NCBI GenBank assembly: GCA_031973395.1
Contig: DALYDD010000009.1
Location: 1-40,732 of the forward strand
Source of the DNA: DALYDD01 sp031973395
GTDB lineage: Bacteria; Patescibacteriota; Minisyncoccia; Phycocordibacterales; CAIZLB01
Direction of reading: 5' to 3'
DNA: 40,732 nucleotides
The position numbers were made by a program, and so were the translations under genes. This document shows positions 29,747 to 38,484 of this stretch, one piece after another. The first letter of the stretch is position 1. Each line of letters starts with the position of its first letter. The notes under the pieces were generated by a model that saw nothing but the letters and a program-made list of their open reading frames with translations, did not search any database and was not told the DNA's origin.

Positions 29747-32029
29747 TTACTCCTCCTTAGCTTTTTTCTTCCAACCTCCACGTCTTCCAACCTTCTTTTC
29801 TTCTGCAAAGATTTCTAGAGCTCGCTCAAATGTCACTTCGTATACATCATCAGTTTTAAGGGAACGAAAATCTCCGTCGTGCACAACATACGGACCGAAA
29901 CGTCCTTTATTGGCAGAAATATCTTTACCTGTAACAGGGTGTTTGCCGAGAACACGAGGGAGTGAAAGGTAGTGTAAAGCCTCTTCGAGGGAAACTGCAG
30001 TAGGATCTTTTTCTTTTGGAATGCTTGCCATTTTTGGCTTCGGGTTTGTTTTTTTATCCTTTTCACCAAGCTGTACATATGGACCAAAGCGACCGACTTT
30101 TACGAAAATAGGCAAATTGGTTGTGGGATCAGTTGCGATCGGCTCATCACCTTTGATTTCTAATCCTTCGAGTGTTAGTGCTCCCATACAGTCTGGATAT
30201 TTTGCACATGATAGGAATTTTCCTGTGCGCCCAAGTTTGATAACCATAGAACTTCCGCATGTTGGACATTTAAATTTCGCATCAGCTTCACCGAGGGTTG
30301 TGGCTTTATCTAATTTTTCTTTTTCCTTGATATCTTTATGCAAAGGCTTGTATACTCCATCAATTGTCTCTACATATTCTGCTTTGCCGATTGCAATATC
30401 ATCGAGCCGGTCTTCCATTTGTGCGGTAAAATCATCGCTAATATATTTAGCAAAATGTTCTTCGAGGAAAGAGCTCACTACATCTCCGGTATCGGTAGGC
30501 ATCAATGCCTTATTAACTTTTTCGACATAACCGCGCTCTTCGATGGTTCGAATAATGCTTGCGTACGTTGAAGGACGGCCAATGCCTCTTTTTTCCAATT
30601 CTTTAATCAAACCCGCTTCTGTATAGCGACTTGGTGGTTCAGTAAACTTTTCTACAGATACAAGGTCGAGTAAATCAAGAGGGGTTTTGGGAGGAAGTTG
30701 TGGCAAGATGACATCATCGCCGGCAGAATCTGGATCGGCTTTGAGCCAACCATCAAAAAGGATACGAGAACCGGTGACTGTAAATTCTGGAACTTTTGAT
30801 TCTTTGGCTCCGGCTGTGGTCAAGGCCTCTGCGGTAATTTTGGTACGGCTGATTTTTGCATCGGTCATTTGTGATGCCAGAACACGGTTGCGGATAAGTC
30901 GATAGAGCTTCTTTTCATCATCGTTGTTTCCAGCAATTTCCTCTGCTAAATGTGTAGGGCGAATAGCTTCGTGTGCTTCCTGAGCGTTTTTTGATTTTGT
31001 CTTAAAATGTCGAGTCTCAGAATAATTTGCACCATATATAGAAGTAACAACACGCTTGGCTTCTGCAAGTGCGCTTTCACCTAAAGTTGTGCTATCTGTT
31101 CGCATGTATGTGATATGTCCAGCTTCATACAATTTCTGGGCAATCATCATAGTTCTAGAAGGGCTGAAACCCAAACGAGTGCTTGCGCCCTGCTGTAAAG
31201 TTGAAGTGATGAATGGGGCTTTTGGACTTCTTTTTACTTCGGTTTCCTCAATGCCAACAACCTGCCACTTAGATTTCTTGCCGATCTCCAAAATTTCGTC
31301 GGCGCGTTTCTGGTTATCTGGCTGATCAATACACTCCATTTTCAAACCATGCTTCTTGCCGGAAGAGTTTGCTCCAAAATCTGCGGTTAAAACAAAATAT
31401 TGCACTGGGATAAATGCGCGGATCTCTCTTTCTCTTTCCATTAATATACGGAGGGCGGGGGATTGTACACGTCCCGCAGAAAGACCGTATCGTACTTTTT
31501 TCCAAATAAGACCAGAGAGGTCATAGCCTACAAGTCTGTCGAGGACTCGCCGCGCCTCCTGAGCTTTTCGGAGATTATCATCGATTTCTCGTGGGGCAGC
31601 GATCGCTTCGAGAACGGCTTCTTTTGTGATTTCCCGATAGGTAATGCGCTTGGAATTTTTGAGATGTGTTGCTTCACGAATATGCCAAGCGATTGCTTCT
31701 CCTTCTCGGTCGGGGTCAGTCGCGAGTAGTACTATAGAAGCATTTTCTGCAAGATCTTTGATCTCGGTAATTACCTTTTGTTTACCTGGAGAGATAATGT
31801 ATTTGGGTACATAGCCGTGTTCGATATCAACCGCATCTTTATTAGATTTAGGAAGGTCTCGCACATGACCGATTGACGCGACGACACGATATTCATTGCC
31901 AAGATATTTAGAAATAGTTTTAGCCTTTGAGGGCGACTCAACGACGAGAAGAATATAGTTGCCGTGCTTTTTTGCACCAGCAACTTTTTTCTTTTTTGGT
32001 TTAATCGATTCGGCTGAAACCGTAGTCAT
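29747..32029 (-). CDS. topA: DNA topoisomerase I
   Basis: Type IA topoisomerase that relaxes negative supercoils. The protein has 760 residues: TOPRIM domain (about 25-140, VVESPSKAKTI and DPDREGEA), the catalytic tyrosine Y308 in HITYMRTDST, and the arch and gate domains including GIGRPSTYASII. The C-terminus has one four-cysteine zinc finger (CPTCGSS...LSCAKYPDC) and two KGRFGPYV-type repeats, a shorter tail than in enterobacteria, which carry several fingers. It follows dprA by 21 nt, the common dprA-topA order. An extended -10 (TGC-AATACT, 32041-32036) ends 6 nt before the ATG, so a leaderless message is possible as well as read-through from dprA. Confidence 0.95.
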   Translation of the reverse strand: MTTVSAESIKPKKKKVAGAKKHGNYILLVVESPSKAKTISKYLGNEYRVVASIGHVRDLPKSNKDAVDIEHGYVPKYIISPGKQKVITEIKDLAENASIVLLATDPDREGEAIAWHIREATHLKNSKRITYREITKEAVLEAIAAPREIDDNLRKAQEARRVLDRLVGYDLSGLIWKKVRYGLSAGRVQSPALRILMEREREIRAFIPVQYFVLTADFGANSSGKKHGLKMECIDQPDNQKRADEILEIGKKSKWQVVGIEETEVKRSPKAPFITSTLQQGASTRLGFSPSRTMMIAQKLYEAGHITYMRTDSTTLGESALAEAKRVVTSIYGANYSETRHFKTKSKNAQEAHEAIRPTHLAEEIAGNNDDEKKLYRLIRNRVLASQMTDAKISRTKITAEALTTAGAKESKVPEFTVTGSRILFDGWLKADPDSAGDDVILPQLPPKTPLDLLDLVSVEKFTEPPSRYTEAGLIKELEKRGIGRPSTYASIIRTIEERGYVEKVNKALMPTDTGDVVSSFLEEHFAKYISDDFTAQMEDRLDDIAIGKAEYVETIDGVYKPLHKDIKEKEKLDKATTLGEADAKFKCPTCGSSMVIKLGRTGKFLSCAKYPDCMGALTLEGLEIKGDEPIATDPTTNLPIFVKVGRFGPYVQLGEKDKKTNPKPKMASIPKEKDPTAVSLEEALHYLSLPRVLGKHPVTGKDISANKGRFGPYVVHDGDFRSLKTDDVYEVTFERALEIFAEEKKVGRRGGWKKKAKEE

Positions 32030-32050
32030 TGAGAGAGTATTGCATAATTT

Positions 32051-33004
32051 TTATAACCGCACAATTTTTCCATATTTTTCTATAATAAAACCTTTTACTT
32101 CTAATGTTGTGATGAGTACCTGTAATTTCTGAATTTCATATCCTGTTTTAATCAGTAAATCATTGCGATCCAGAGGTTCATATAATAGTGCGTCTATAAT
32201 CATTCTCTCCTCTGTTGTACAGCGCGAATATCTTTCATTTATATGCGCTTCGTCGTGGAGGGTGCTTTGTCTGGCCAGGCTTTCATCGTCTGTTCCAAGT
32301 TCCAGGACTTCTAAGATATCTGAAGGGTGGGTAAGAGGAATGGCGCCGTGCTGGATGAGTGATAGTGGGCCACCTGATAATTCTGAGAATATAGACCCTG
32401 GGATACATATAATATCGCGATTAAAATCGAGCCCTAGTCGAGCTGTTATGAGAGTGCCTGATTTCTTACCTCCTTCGACGATAATGATTGCTTTAGCCAA
32501 ACCAGCCATAATTCGATTGCGCACAGGAAACCTCCATTTATCCGCTCGTGTGCCAGGCGGGTATTCGGAAATGAGTAAGCCGGATTTATTCAGGATAATA
32601 TGAGCAAGACTTATGTTTTCTCTGGGGTATATTGAATTGTCATTTATACCCGATCCCAAAACCGCAATACAGGCTAAATCTTTTTCGACAGCATATTGCA
32701 AGGCAAGGGTGTCGATGCCGGTCGCTAATCCAGAAATGATGATTGGATTATATGGGGCAAGATAGCCAATCAGAGATTTCACTACAGATTCACCGTATTG
32801 GGTATGTTTGCGGGATCCTATAATACAAACCATAAGACGCTTAGAATTTAATAATTCAGCGTTACCTCTTATAAATAGTGTGTCTGGTGGCTGCGGAATT
32901 TCATTGAGCAGACATCTGTATCTCTTTACATATATTTGCTCGACAGGAAATGCATCGCCCCCGGCCTTGTCATCAGATTGGTTGTGACCTGTATTCTTTA
33001 TCAT
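32051..33004 (-). CDS. dprA: DNA-processing protein DprA
   Basis: DprA binds incoming single-stranded DNA during natural transformation and loads RecA onto it. The protein has 317 residues. The Rossmann-like domain shows the family motifs IGSRKHTQYGE, ISGLATGIDTLALQYAV, VLGSGINDNSIYP, SEYPPGTRADKWRFPVRNRIMAGL and VVEGGKKSGTLITARLGLDF. A C-terminal winged helix (about 255-317, TTEERMIIDALLYEPLDRND) follows. The N-terminal domain is short. It stands upstream of topA. The gene suggests DNA uptake ability, in line with the pilin-like genes, but no ComEA, ComEC or PilQ genes are in the window. Confidence 0.92.
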   Translation of the reverse strand: MIKNTGHNQSDDKAGGDAFPVEQIYVKRYRCLLNEIPQPPDTLFIRGNAELLNSKRLMVCIIGSRKHTQYGESVVKSLIGYLAPYNPIIISGLATGIDTLALQYAVEKDLACIAVLGSGINDNSIYPRENISLAHIILNKSGLLISEYPPGTRADKWRFPVRNRIMAGLAKAIIIVEGGKKSGTLITARLGLDFNRDIICIPGSIFSELSGGPLSLIQHGAIPLTHPSDILEVLELGTDDESLARQSTLHDEAHINERYSRCTTEERMIIDALLYEPLDRNDLLIKTGYEIQKLQVLITTLEVKGFIIEKYGKIVRL

Positions 33005-33114
33005 GATTGGCGCAATCCTAGCTCATTTGATATTATGAAAAGATCAAGTTATCCTCAAATAACTCTGAATTTTAGATCAAATCCTAATGGCCCAATATTA
33101 AGGCCCTACATCCC

Positions 33115-34380
33115 ATGTTAGACATCAAATTTATCCGAGAAAACAAAGAACTTGTCCAGGCTGGTGCTCTAAAAAAGCATCTCGATTTCAATGTTGAAGA
33201 GCTTTTGACTATCGATGATAAGAGACGTGCGCTCCTCACCTCTGTCGAAGAAAAAAAAGCCAAGCAAAATGAGACCAGCAAATTGATTACTTCTACATCC
33301 GATATGACACAACGTCAGAGCTTTATTCTGGATATGCAGATGCTCAAGGAAGGTATGAAGGCCGAAGAAGAGCAGCTTACAGAAGTGATGAAGGATTGGC
33401 AGAGATTGATGCTTGCTGTACCAAATATTCCAGATATTTCAGTTCCAGAGGGGGCAGGAGATGAAGAAAACCAGGAAGTAAAAGTTTGGGGTGATAAAAA
33501 AGAATTTGATTTTCAACTCAAAAGCCACATCGAAATTATGGAGGCATTGGATATTGCTGATTTTGAAAAAGGAGCGGAGGTTGCTGGCTTTCGTGGATTT
33601 TTTCTCAAAAACGGTGGTGCCGAACTCTGTTTCGCAATCTGGCAATATGCGAAAGATTTTTGGATGAAAAAGGGTTTTCAGTTTATGATCGTACCCTCAC
33701 TTGTGCGTAAACAAACTTTGATGGGTACAGGATATTTGCCAGGTGGTGAGGAGGATCTATACAAGACACAGGACGAGGACTATCTCGCGGGTACCGGCGA
33801 AGTGGCCGCCATGAGTTATTTTGCCGATACTGTCATCGAACCGCATAAATTTCCAATCAAGGTCTTAGCCTTCTCTCCATGCTTCCGTCGCGAAGCTGGA
33901 AGTCATAGTAAGGATGTAAAAGGCCTTATTCGCGTTCATGAATTTTTTAAGCTTGAGCAAATTGTTATCTGCGAAGCTAATCATGAAGAAAGCGTAAAAT
34001 ATCACGAGGAGATTAATCGCAATACAGAAGAATTTATTGAATCGCTCCAGATTCCATATCACACTGTAGTAAATTGTGGTGGCGATCTCGGACTCGGCCA
34101 AGTCAAAAAATATGATATTGAACTCTGGGTTCCGGGAGAAAATAAATATCGCGAAATCAGTTCCGCTTCTTATTTCCATGATTTCCAGACGCGCCGACTC
34201 AATATCAAGTATCGAGACGAAGGTGACAAACTCCGATTTGCCCATTCATTAAACTGCACCGCAATTCCAACTCCGCGCATCCTCGTATCTCTCACTGAAA
34301 ATTATCAACAGGCTGATGGATCAATCCAGATCCCAGAAGCACTTCGCCCATACATGGGAGGAAAAGAATTCATCAAATAA
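33115..34380 (+). CDS. serS: Seryl-tRNA synthetase
   Basis: Charges tRNA-Ser (and tRNA-Sec where present). The protein has 421 residues. The N-terminal antiparallel coiled-coil arm (about 28-105) that grips the tRNA-Ser long arm is present, followed by the class-II core. Motif 2 is visible as FRREAGSHSKDVKGLIRVHEF and motif 3 as TAIPTPRILVSLTENYQ. In motif 3 the usual GLAVGR is replaced by TAIPTPR, a variant that keeps the arginine. It starts 110 bp from the divergent dprA gene and 8 nt separate its stop from ftsQ. No Shine-Dalgarno sequence precedes the ATG. Confidence 0.95.
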   Translation: MLDIKFIRENKELVQAGALKKHLDFNVEELLTIDDKRRALLTSVEEKKAKQNETSKLITSTSDMTQRQSFILDMQMLKEGMKAEEEQLTEVMKDWQRLMLAVPNIPDISVPEGAGDEENQEVKVWGDKKEFDFQLKSHIEIMEALDIADFEKGAEVAGFRGFFLKNGGAELCFAIWQYAKDFWMKKGFQFMIVPSLVRKQTLMGTGYLPGGEEDLYKTQDEDYLAGTGEVAAMSYFADTVIEPHKFPIKVLAFSPCFRREAGSHSKDVKGLIRVHEFFKLEQIVICEANHEESVKYHEEINRNTEEFIESLQIPYHTVVNCGGDLGLGQVKKYDIELWVPGENKYREISSASYFHDFQTRRLNIKYRDEGDKLRFAHSLNCTAIPTPRILVSLTENYQQADGSIQIPEALRPYMGGKEFIK

Positions 34381-34388
34381 TTTTTCAC

Positions 34389-35336
34389 ATGATCAAGCGC
34401 CGACAGGCAAGGCATGTTAGAAGTTTCCTCGACTCGAGCAAGTTGCGCAAAAAACGCCGTCGCCGACAGCTCGTTCGTCGCATCTTTGTTTATGTTTTCA
34501 GCGTCCTATTCTTGATAGGTCTTATTTGCTTATTTAGAGCCCCCTGGTTTCAACTCAAAAATATTTCGATCGAGGGCAACCAGCACATTGTTGCCACTGA
34601 TATCGAGCAGAAAATTAGAACTGAAATCATGGCGCATAAACCACTTTTTGGGTTAGTGCAGCCGACGAGTAGTTTATTTATTGATAATGGTAATCTTGAA
34701 AACATACTCCGTGCTGATTTTTTACGCATCAAAGATGTTGACGTACACGTTTCACTCACAGGTCATGTCAAAGTCAAAATAGAAGAAAGGCAAGTTTTCG
34801 GAAATTGGTGCCAAGAAATCAATTGTTATGAAATGGATGAGAACGGCCTACTTTTTGATATTACTCAGAGTACAGATGTGGCCACAACTTCATCAACTTC
34901 TACCTCTACCTATCTGGCAACAACGAGCGAATTAATTTTCAAAGGTTTTTTGAACGAAGTGCGTATCGGCTCGCAATTTCTTGATACAGAAATGCTGGTC
35001 AAAATCGTTGAGTTAGCGAATTTTTTAGAAGGAAAGAAAATGCCTACCGAATATATAAGTTGTCAGACAGATTTGATTTGTATTATGGCGTTGAGTCAGA
35101 ATCGAAAGGTGATTATTGATATTACACAGGACATGAAGCAGGTCTCTGGCCGCCTTGGAGTTGCTTTGGAGAGTAAGCCCCTGATTGATTTAAAGTTTGC
35201 TTATATTGATACACGGTTTGGAAATAAGCTTTTTTATAAGATTAAAGAGACTGAACCAGTGATAGAGGATGTTAGCGCAGACGAGGAAGGTTTTGCTTCT
35301 ACATCGAATGAAGGTACTGAGGGTCAAACGCAATAG
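34389..35336 (+). CDS. ftsQ: FtsQ/DivIB-like cell division protein (POTRA domain)
   Basis: FtsQ links early and late divisome proteins at the septum. The protein has 315 residues. A very basic cytoplasmic N-terminus (RRQARHVRSFLDSSKLRKKRRRRQ) precedes one membrane helix (about 30-50). A POTRA domain follows (about 53-125), with LKNISIEGNQHIVATDIEQKI and ADFLRIKDVDVHVSLTGHVKVKIEERQ, then the beta domain and an acidic Ser/Thr-rich tail. A Thr/Ser-rich loop (TSSTSTSTYLATTSE) interrupts the beta domain. It sits 8 nt after serS and before the carboxypeptidase gene; both envelope genes fit a division or cell-wall context. Identity is by architecture and motif pattern. Confidence 0.75.
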   Translation: MIKRRQARHVRSFLDSSKLRKKRRRRQLVRRIFVYVFSVLFLIGLICLFRAPWFQLKNISIEGNQHIVATDIEQKIRTEIMAHKPLFGLVQPTSSLFIDNGNLENILRADFLRIKDVDVHVSLTGHVKVKIEERQVFGNWCQEINCYEMDENGLLFDITQSTDVATTSSTSTSTYLATTSELIFKGFLNEVRIGSQFLDTEMLVKIVELANFLEGKKMPTEYISCQTDLICIMALSQNRKVIIDITQDMKQVSGRLGVALESKPLIDLKFAYIDTRFGNKLFYKIKETEPVIEDVSADEEGFASTSNEGTEGQTQ

Positions 35337-35378
35337 GCTGAGCAGCTAAGTCATGATTGCTGAAGAGGCGCTTCTGCT

Positions 35379-35397
35379 AGCCACGAGGCTTTTTTTC
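35379..35397 (+). terminator. Weak intrinsic terminator after ftsQ
   Basis: A short stem AGCC-ACGA-GGCT is followed by seven or eight T residues. It lies only a few bases before the -10 box of the next gene, so the T run also forms part of the downstream promoter region. Confidence 0.4.
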
Positions 35398-35400
35398 TCA

Positions 35401-35406
35401 TATAAT
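35401..35406 (+). promoter_or_regulatory. -10 box (TATAAT) with 7-nt gap to ATG
   Basis: A perfect TATAAT is followed by AACTCGC and then ATG 35414. It is the clearest example in the window of a start codon placed at the expected transcription start. Confidence 0.65.
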
Positions 35407-35413
35407 AACTCGC

Positions 35414-36652
35414 ATGAATAATGAAGAGCAGACGAATGGCCAAGACCCTCTAAATACGGCCAATAATAGCCCTCGATTTGCACATCTCGGTTCTCCTCGA
35501 GACCACGAAGATCAAGAGACCATAGGGAATATCCAGGCAAGTGAAAATGTCTATGACCCGCGTATTCAATATATCAAAGACCTAAACGCACCGAAGCCAA
35601 AGCGACCGTCTTATAGTTTCAAGCTCATTAAAACTGGGATCAGAAATCCTACACCCATAACTTATATGATCTGGGGTGCAGTAATCGTCATCCTTATTGT
35701 CTCTGTTATTGCTTCAGCTACACAAGGATTTCTTTTGGTAAAAGATAGGATTTTTCAGAGTGACGGAAACCAAATTGCGCAAACAAATAATAGTACTGGT
35801 TCTGGGGCAGATGAATCAGAGCCGCTCGGATCAGACGATGGTAAGAGTACATCTGTCGAAGAATTAAATTTCGTACCCATGTACAAGGTAGCCAATATTG
35901 ACCAACTTGGAAAATTGAATGTAACAGCGCAGGGGTATTATGTCGCTGATGTTCAATCTGGAGAAAGAGTCATGTCAAAAAACGGATCGACCGCATATCC
36001 AATAGCCTCCGTTTCAAAATTAATGACTGCACTGATCGCATATGAAAAAATGGATTTGCAAAAAGTGGTAGTGGTTTCTCGAGATTCTTATGGTGCATAT
36101 GGTGCTCAAGGTGAATTAGTTCCCGGGGAAAGAATCAAACTCGGCGATTTAATGTATCCAGTCCTGATGGAATCAAGTAATGATGGGGCAGAAGTAATCG
36201 CAGAATCGTATGGTCGTCCTGAATTTATGGCAGAGATGAACAAGAAGGCTGCTCTACTAGGCATGACTGATACATATTATGAAGATCCTAGTGGGCTTAA
36301 TGCCAAGAATGTTTCAAGCTCTGAGGATTTGTTTAAACTCGTTAAATATATAAAGGAGCATGCACCGATTTTATATGACATGACACGTGTACGTGAATTC
36401 GCAATTCTCAAACATAAATGGTTCAACAAAAATCGCTTCCTGAACTCTCCTCTTTTCCTCGGAGGGAAAAATGGTTATATCGACGAAAGTCTTTGGACAA
36501 CAGCTTCTTTGTTTGAAGTTACTTTAGCTAAAGGTGGAAAACGACAAATTGCGATTGTTTTATTGAGAAGCCAAAATCGTGAAGGTGATGCCATGACACT
36601 CATCAAATTCTTGGAGAAGAATGTGTATTTTACTGAGACTGGAAGTTTTTAA
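35414..36652 (+). CDS. D-alanyl-D-alanine carboxypeptidase (peptidase S11, PBP5/6 type)
   Basis: Trims the terminal D-Ala from peptidoglycan stem peptides outside the membrane. The protein has 412 residues. A disordered cytoplasmic part (1-80) and one membrane helix (about 83-103) replace the usual cleaved signal peptide; a linker leads to the catalytic domain. Motifs: SxxK at S199-K202 in IASVSKLM, SxN at 254-256 in MESSNDGAEV, and KNG at 352-354 in the KTG position (LGGKNGYID). The C-terminal amphipathic anchor of PBP5 is missing, which the N-terminal helix makes unnecessary. A leaderless start is suggested by the -10 box 7 nt upstream. Its presence implies a peptidoglycan wall. Confidence 0.88.
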   Translation: MNNEEQTNGQDPLNTANNSPRFAHLGSPRDHEDQETIGNIQASENVYDPRIQYIKDLNAPKPKRPSYSFKLIKTGIRNPTPITYMIWGAVIVILIVSVIASATQGFLLVKDRIFQSDGNQIAQTNNSTGSGADESEPLGSDDGKSTSVEELNFVPMYKVANIDQLGKLNVTAQGYYVADVQSGERVMSKNGSTAYPIASVSKLMTALIAYEKMDLQKVVVVSRDSYGAYGAQGELVPGERIKLGDLMYPVLMESSNDGAEVIAESYGRPEFMAEMNKKAALLGMTDTYYEDPSGLNAKNVSSSEDLFKLVKYIKEHAPILYDMTRVREFAILKHKWFNKNRFLNSPLFLGGKNGYIDESLWTTASLFEVTLAKGGKRQIAIVLLRSQNREGDAMTLIKFLEKNVYFTETGSF

Positions 36653-36666
36653 AGGGTAAAAGAAAA

Positions 36667-36690
36667 GCGCGGCCGTTTCCGGTTGCGCGC
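36667..36690 (-). terminator. Intrinsic terminator of the 36722-37660 gene
   Basis: Stem GCGCG/CGCGC with inner GGCC/CCGG pairing is followed on the minus strand by TTTTCTTTTA. A second perfect inverted repeat (36700-36717, AGCTGGC/GCCAGCT) lies between it and the stop codon. Confidence 0.75.
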
Positions 36691-36721
36691 AAATCTGTCA
36701 GCTGGCTGAAGCCAGCTCCGT

Positions 36722-37660
36722 TCAGGCTGTACTTTGCCCAAGTCTGCGACGTTGCCATCGTCGGCGCAAGATGAGCAATAGGCCAATGATTGGCAGAATC
36801 GCCAGAGAGCCGAGGGAAAAGTACAGAGCCAAGACCCAGGCGCCGGCTTTTATACCTGCGATACTCCGTTGGTACTCGTTGTGCTGCACTGCGCGTCGGT
36901 GGTCCAGATCTTCCAGGTCTACAAATGCTTGTGCCACGATGGTTGGGACAAGGTATTCAGAGTCCTGGCTAATCATCGGCGTCGTGATCGAGAACCTCAT
37001 CATCATTTCCGGCAATGGGACTCGATCTGCATAGCTTGTCGAGTCAGCACCTAGCGTCATAAGTGCCAATGATGCAGCCCAGACATCCAATGCCTTAAAT
37101 TTTTTCCCGGTCAAGGGATGGATTTGCGGGTCAATCGAAAGTCTGATTTTTTCGTTGGACAAATTGATGCTTGTGGTGATGGCTCCGGCGGAATTTTCAA
37201 GCTCCACCCAGATGATGATGTCGGCACTTTCTTCTCTGCTGAAGATTGTGAAGGCGATTCTTGGAACGAGATCGGCCATCTTGGTCTGGTCGGCATAGAT
37301 TCCCAGCTCGAGGTGGGTTTCAATGGTTCCTGGTACTGGTTCCTTGCTTGAGATGGTGATAAGTCCTTTCCCGGTTTCATCGAGTAGTGGATGAGTTGTC
37401 TTACCCATCTTTTGGAGGCGAGCGATTCGCTCGACAATGAGTTCGTGGTTCTCAATAATTTTTTCGACGAAGGCAAAAACAACCTTCGAGGGTTCTTTTT
37501 TGCCATTCACGTATTCAGCGAGGAGTGAAGGGTCGGTGTTTTGTATGAATGCGGGGTGGTTGGAGCTATTTGCGCCAATTATGAGCGCTTGGGAATTCTT
37601 TGCAACGAATAAGAGCAGGAGTGCGGTAAAAACCGCAAGGAATGTCGGATATGTTTTCAT
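36722..37660 (-). CDS. Membrane/secreted hypothetical protein with signal peptide and C-terminal helix
   Basis: The protein has 312 residues. A signal peptide (about 1-26, TFLAVFTALLLLFVAKNSQALI) is followed by an exported domain of about 240 residues and a C-terminal membrane helix (about 276-298, LALYFSLGSLAILPIIGLLLIL) with a basic tail RRRWQRRRLG, so it should be a type I membrane protein. The exported part has an early helical segment (VFAFVEKIIENHELIVERIARL) and a beta-rich middle; no cysteines or catalytic motifs. I do not recognise a family. GC content is raised relative to neighbours; the leader is C/A-rich without a Shine-Dalgarno sequence, and a strong terminator follows. Confidence 0.6.
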   Translation of the reverse strand: MKTYPTFLAVFTALLLLFVAKNSQALIIGANSSNHPAFIQNTDPSLLAEYVNGKKEPSKVVFAFVEKIIENHELIVERIARLQKMGKTTHPLLDETGKGLITISSKEPVPGTIETHLELGIYADQTKMADLVPRIAFTIFSREESADIIIWVELENSAGAITTSINLSNEKIRLSIDPQIHPLTGKKFKALDVWAASLALMTLGADSTSYADRVPLPEMMMRFSITTPMISQDSEYLVPTIVAQAFVDLEDLDHRRAVQHNEYQRSIAGIKAGAWVLALYFSLGSLAILPIIGLLLILRRRWQRRRLGQSTA

Positions 37661-38111
37661 GTCAGCGTGTTGGGGTTTCTGGGTTGTGTTGTCAGTGTTC
37701 TGAAGGCTAGATCGTCTTGGGATCTACAGACAAAGGTCTGCATAAAGCATGTTCCTCTTTTATTCAGGCGTCAAGGAAAAACTGTGATTTGCGGTGGATT
37801 ATGTTTGTTTTTTTTAAACTAGCCAGAGTGCTATTTTGGCTATATACTATATATGTGATCTTTGACAGATCGTCTCTCCTCACGGAAGCGCTTTGTTAAA
37901 GCCAACTCCCATTTCCAAAATTTCAGTTTGAAATCAGCAAGAACAAAAAGCGCTCCACTCTGGGCGCTTTTTATGTTGAAAATTCTGCCTGTGTCCCAGT
38001 GTCCTGCGGTTGAAAGTTCTTCTCTGGGGAGAGAGGAGTTGGCAATAAGCTGACCGCGTATGCGACTCGTCATCGCATGTGGAATCTCTTTCCCATAATT
38101 TCCACATCCAT
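37661..38111 (+). other. Intergenic region with a possible short transcript
   Basis: No convincing protein gene is present in this gap of about 450 bp. A TATACT-containing A/T-rich stretch near 37845-37855 followed by an intrinsic terminator at 37945-37972 could delimit a rightward small RNA of about 110 nt. An open frame (TTG 37862 to 38053) runs through the terminator and has no ATG near a promoter, so it is not called. Confidence 0.3.
37945..37972 (+). terminator. Intrinsic terminator hairpin
   Basis: Stem AAAAAGCGC/GCGCTTTTT with further CCA/TGG pairing inside. It is the only strong terminator in this gap and follows no recognised gene. Confidence 0.65.
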
Positions 38112-38333
38112 ATGTTCAAAGCCATTGGATTCGTTATCATGCTCATTGCCATTAGGTTGATGATGTCTGGACCATTTCATGCGTTCGAGCAGGCGGCCAT
38201 CAAGTTCTTTGGTTTTGCGGAAACTATTTTTGATCACCCGGTCACTTCTGTCGTGGATGATCTACAACAGATGCAAACTGCCGGGATCAGCTATATCCCA
38301 AAACCCGCTCCATTACCGGAGCAGTACAGATAA
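38112..38333 (+). CDS. Small membrane-anchored hypothetical protein
   Basis: The predicted protein has 73 residues. An N-terminal helix (about 3-20, KAIGFVIMLIAIRLMMSG) is followed by a mixed helical stretch (FEQAAIKFFGFAETIFDH) and a Pro-rich end (SYIPKPAPLPEQYR). An in-frame GTG at 38079 exists, but a CATAAT box ends 12 nt before the ATG at 38112. A terminator follows. No family is recognised; the hydrophobic start and the complete transcription unit support a real gene. Confidence 0.5.
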   Translation: MFKAIGFVIMLIAIRLMMSGPFHAFEQAAIKFFGFAETIFDHPVTSVVDDLQQMQTAGISYIPKPAPLPEQYR

Positions 38334-38368
38334 ATAATCTGTAGTTGGCGCGATGCGCCAAAGTCCGT

Positions 38369-38396
38369 AACCCTCGCAATCATCGCGGGGGTTTTC
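38369..38396 (+). terminator. Intrinsic terminator
   Basis: Stem AACCC-CGC with GCG-GGGTT (one bulge each side) is followed by TTTT. A perfect TTGGCGC-GAT-GCGCCAA hairpin lies just before it (38345-38361). Confidence 0.65.
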
Positions 38397-38471
38397 TGTA
38401 TCTATGAAAATTCCGGACGGAATGTTCATAATTAAACAGAAGGGGTATTCGCAACGGGTCTCCTATTATGA

Positions 38472-38477
38472 TATTGT
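38472..38477 (+). promoter_or_regulatory. Extended -10 box (TGA-TATTGT), leaderless tgt
   Basis: TATTGT ends exactly 7 nt before ATG 38485. This supports starting Tgt there rather than at the upstream in-frame ATG 38404. Confidence 0.5.
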
Positions 38478-38484
38478 GGTTTTC

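Noticed and set aside
37862..38053. 63-residue plus-strand frame
   Set aside because: It runs straight through a strong terminator hairpin and begins at a TTG without a promoter at a suitable distance.
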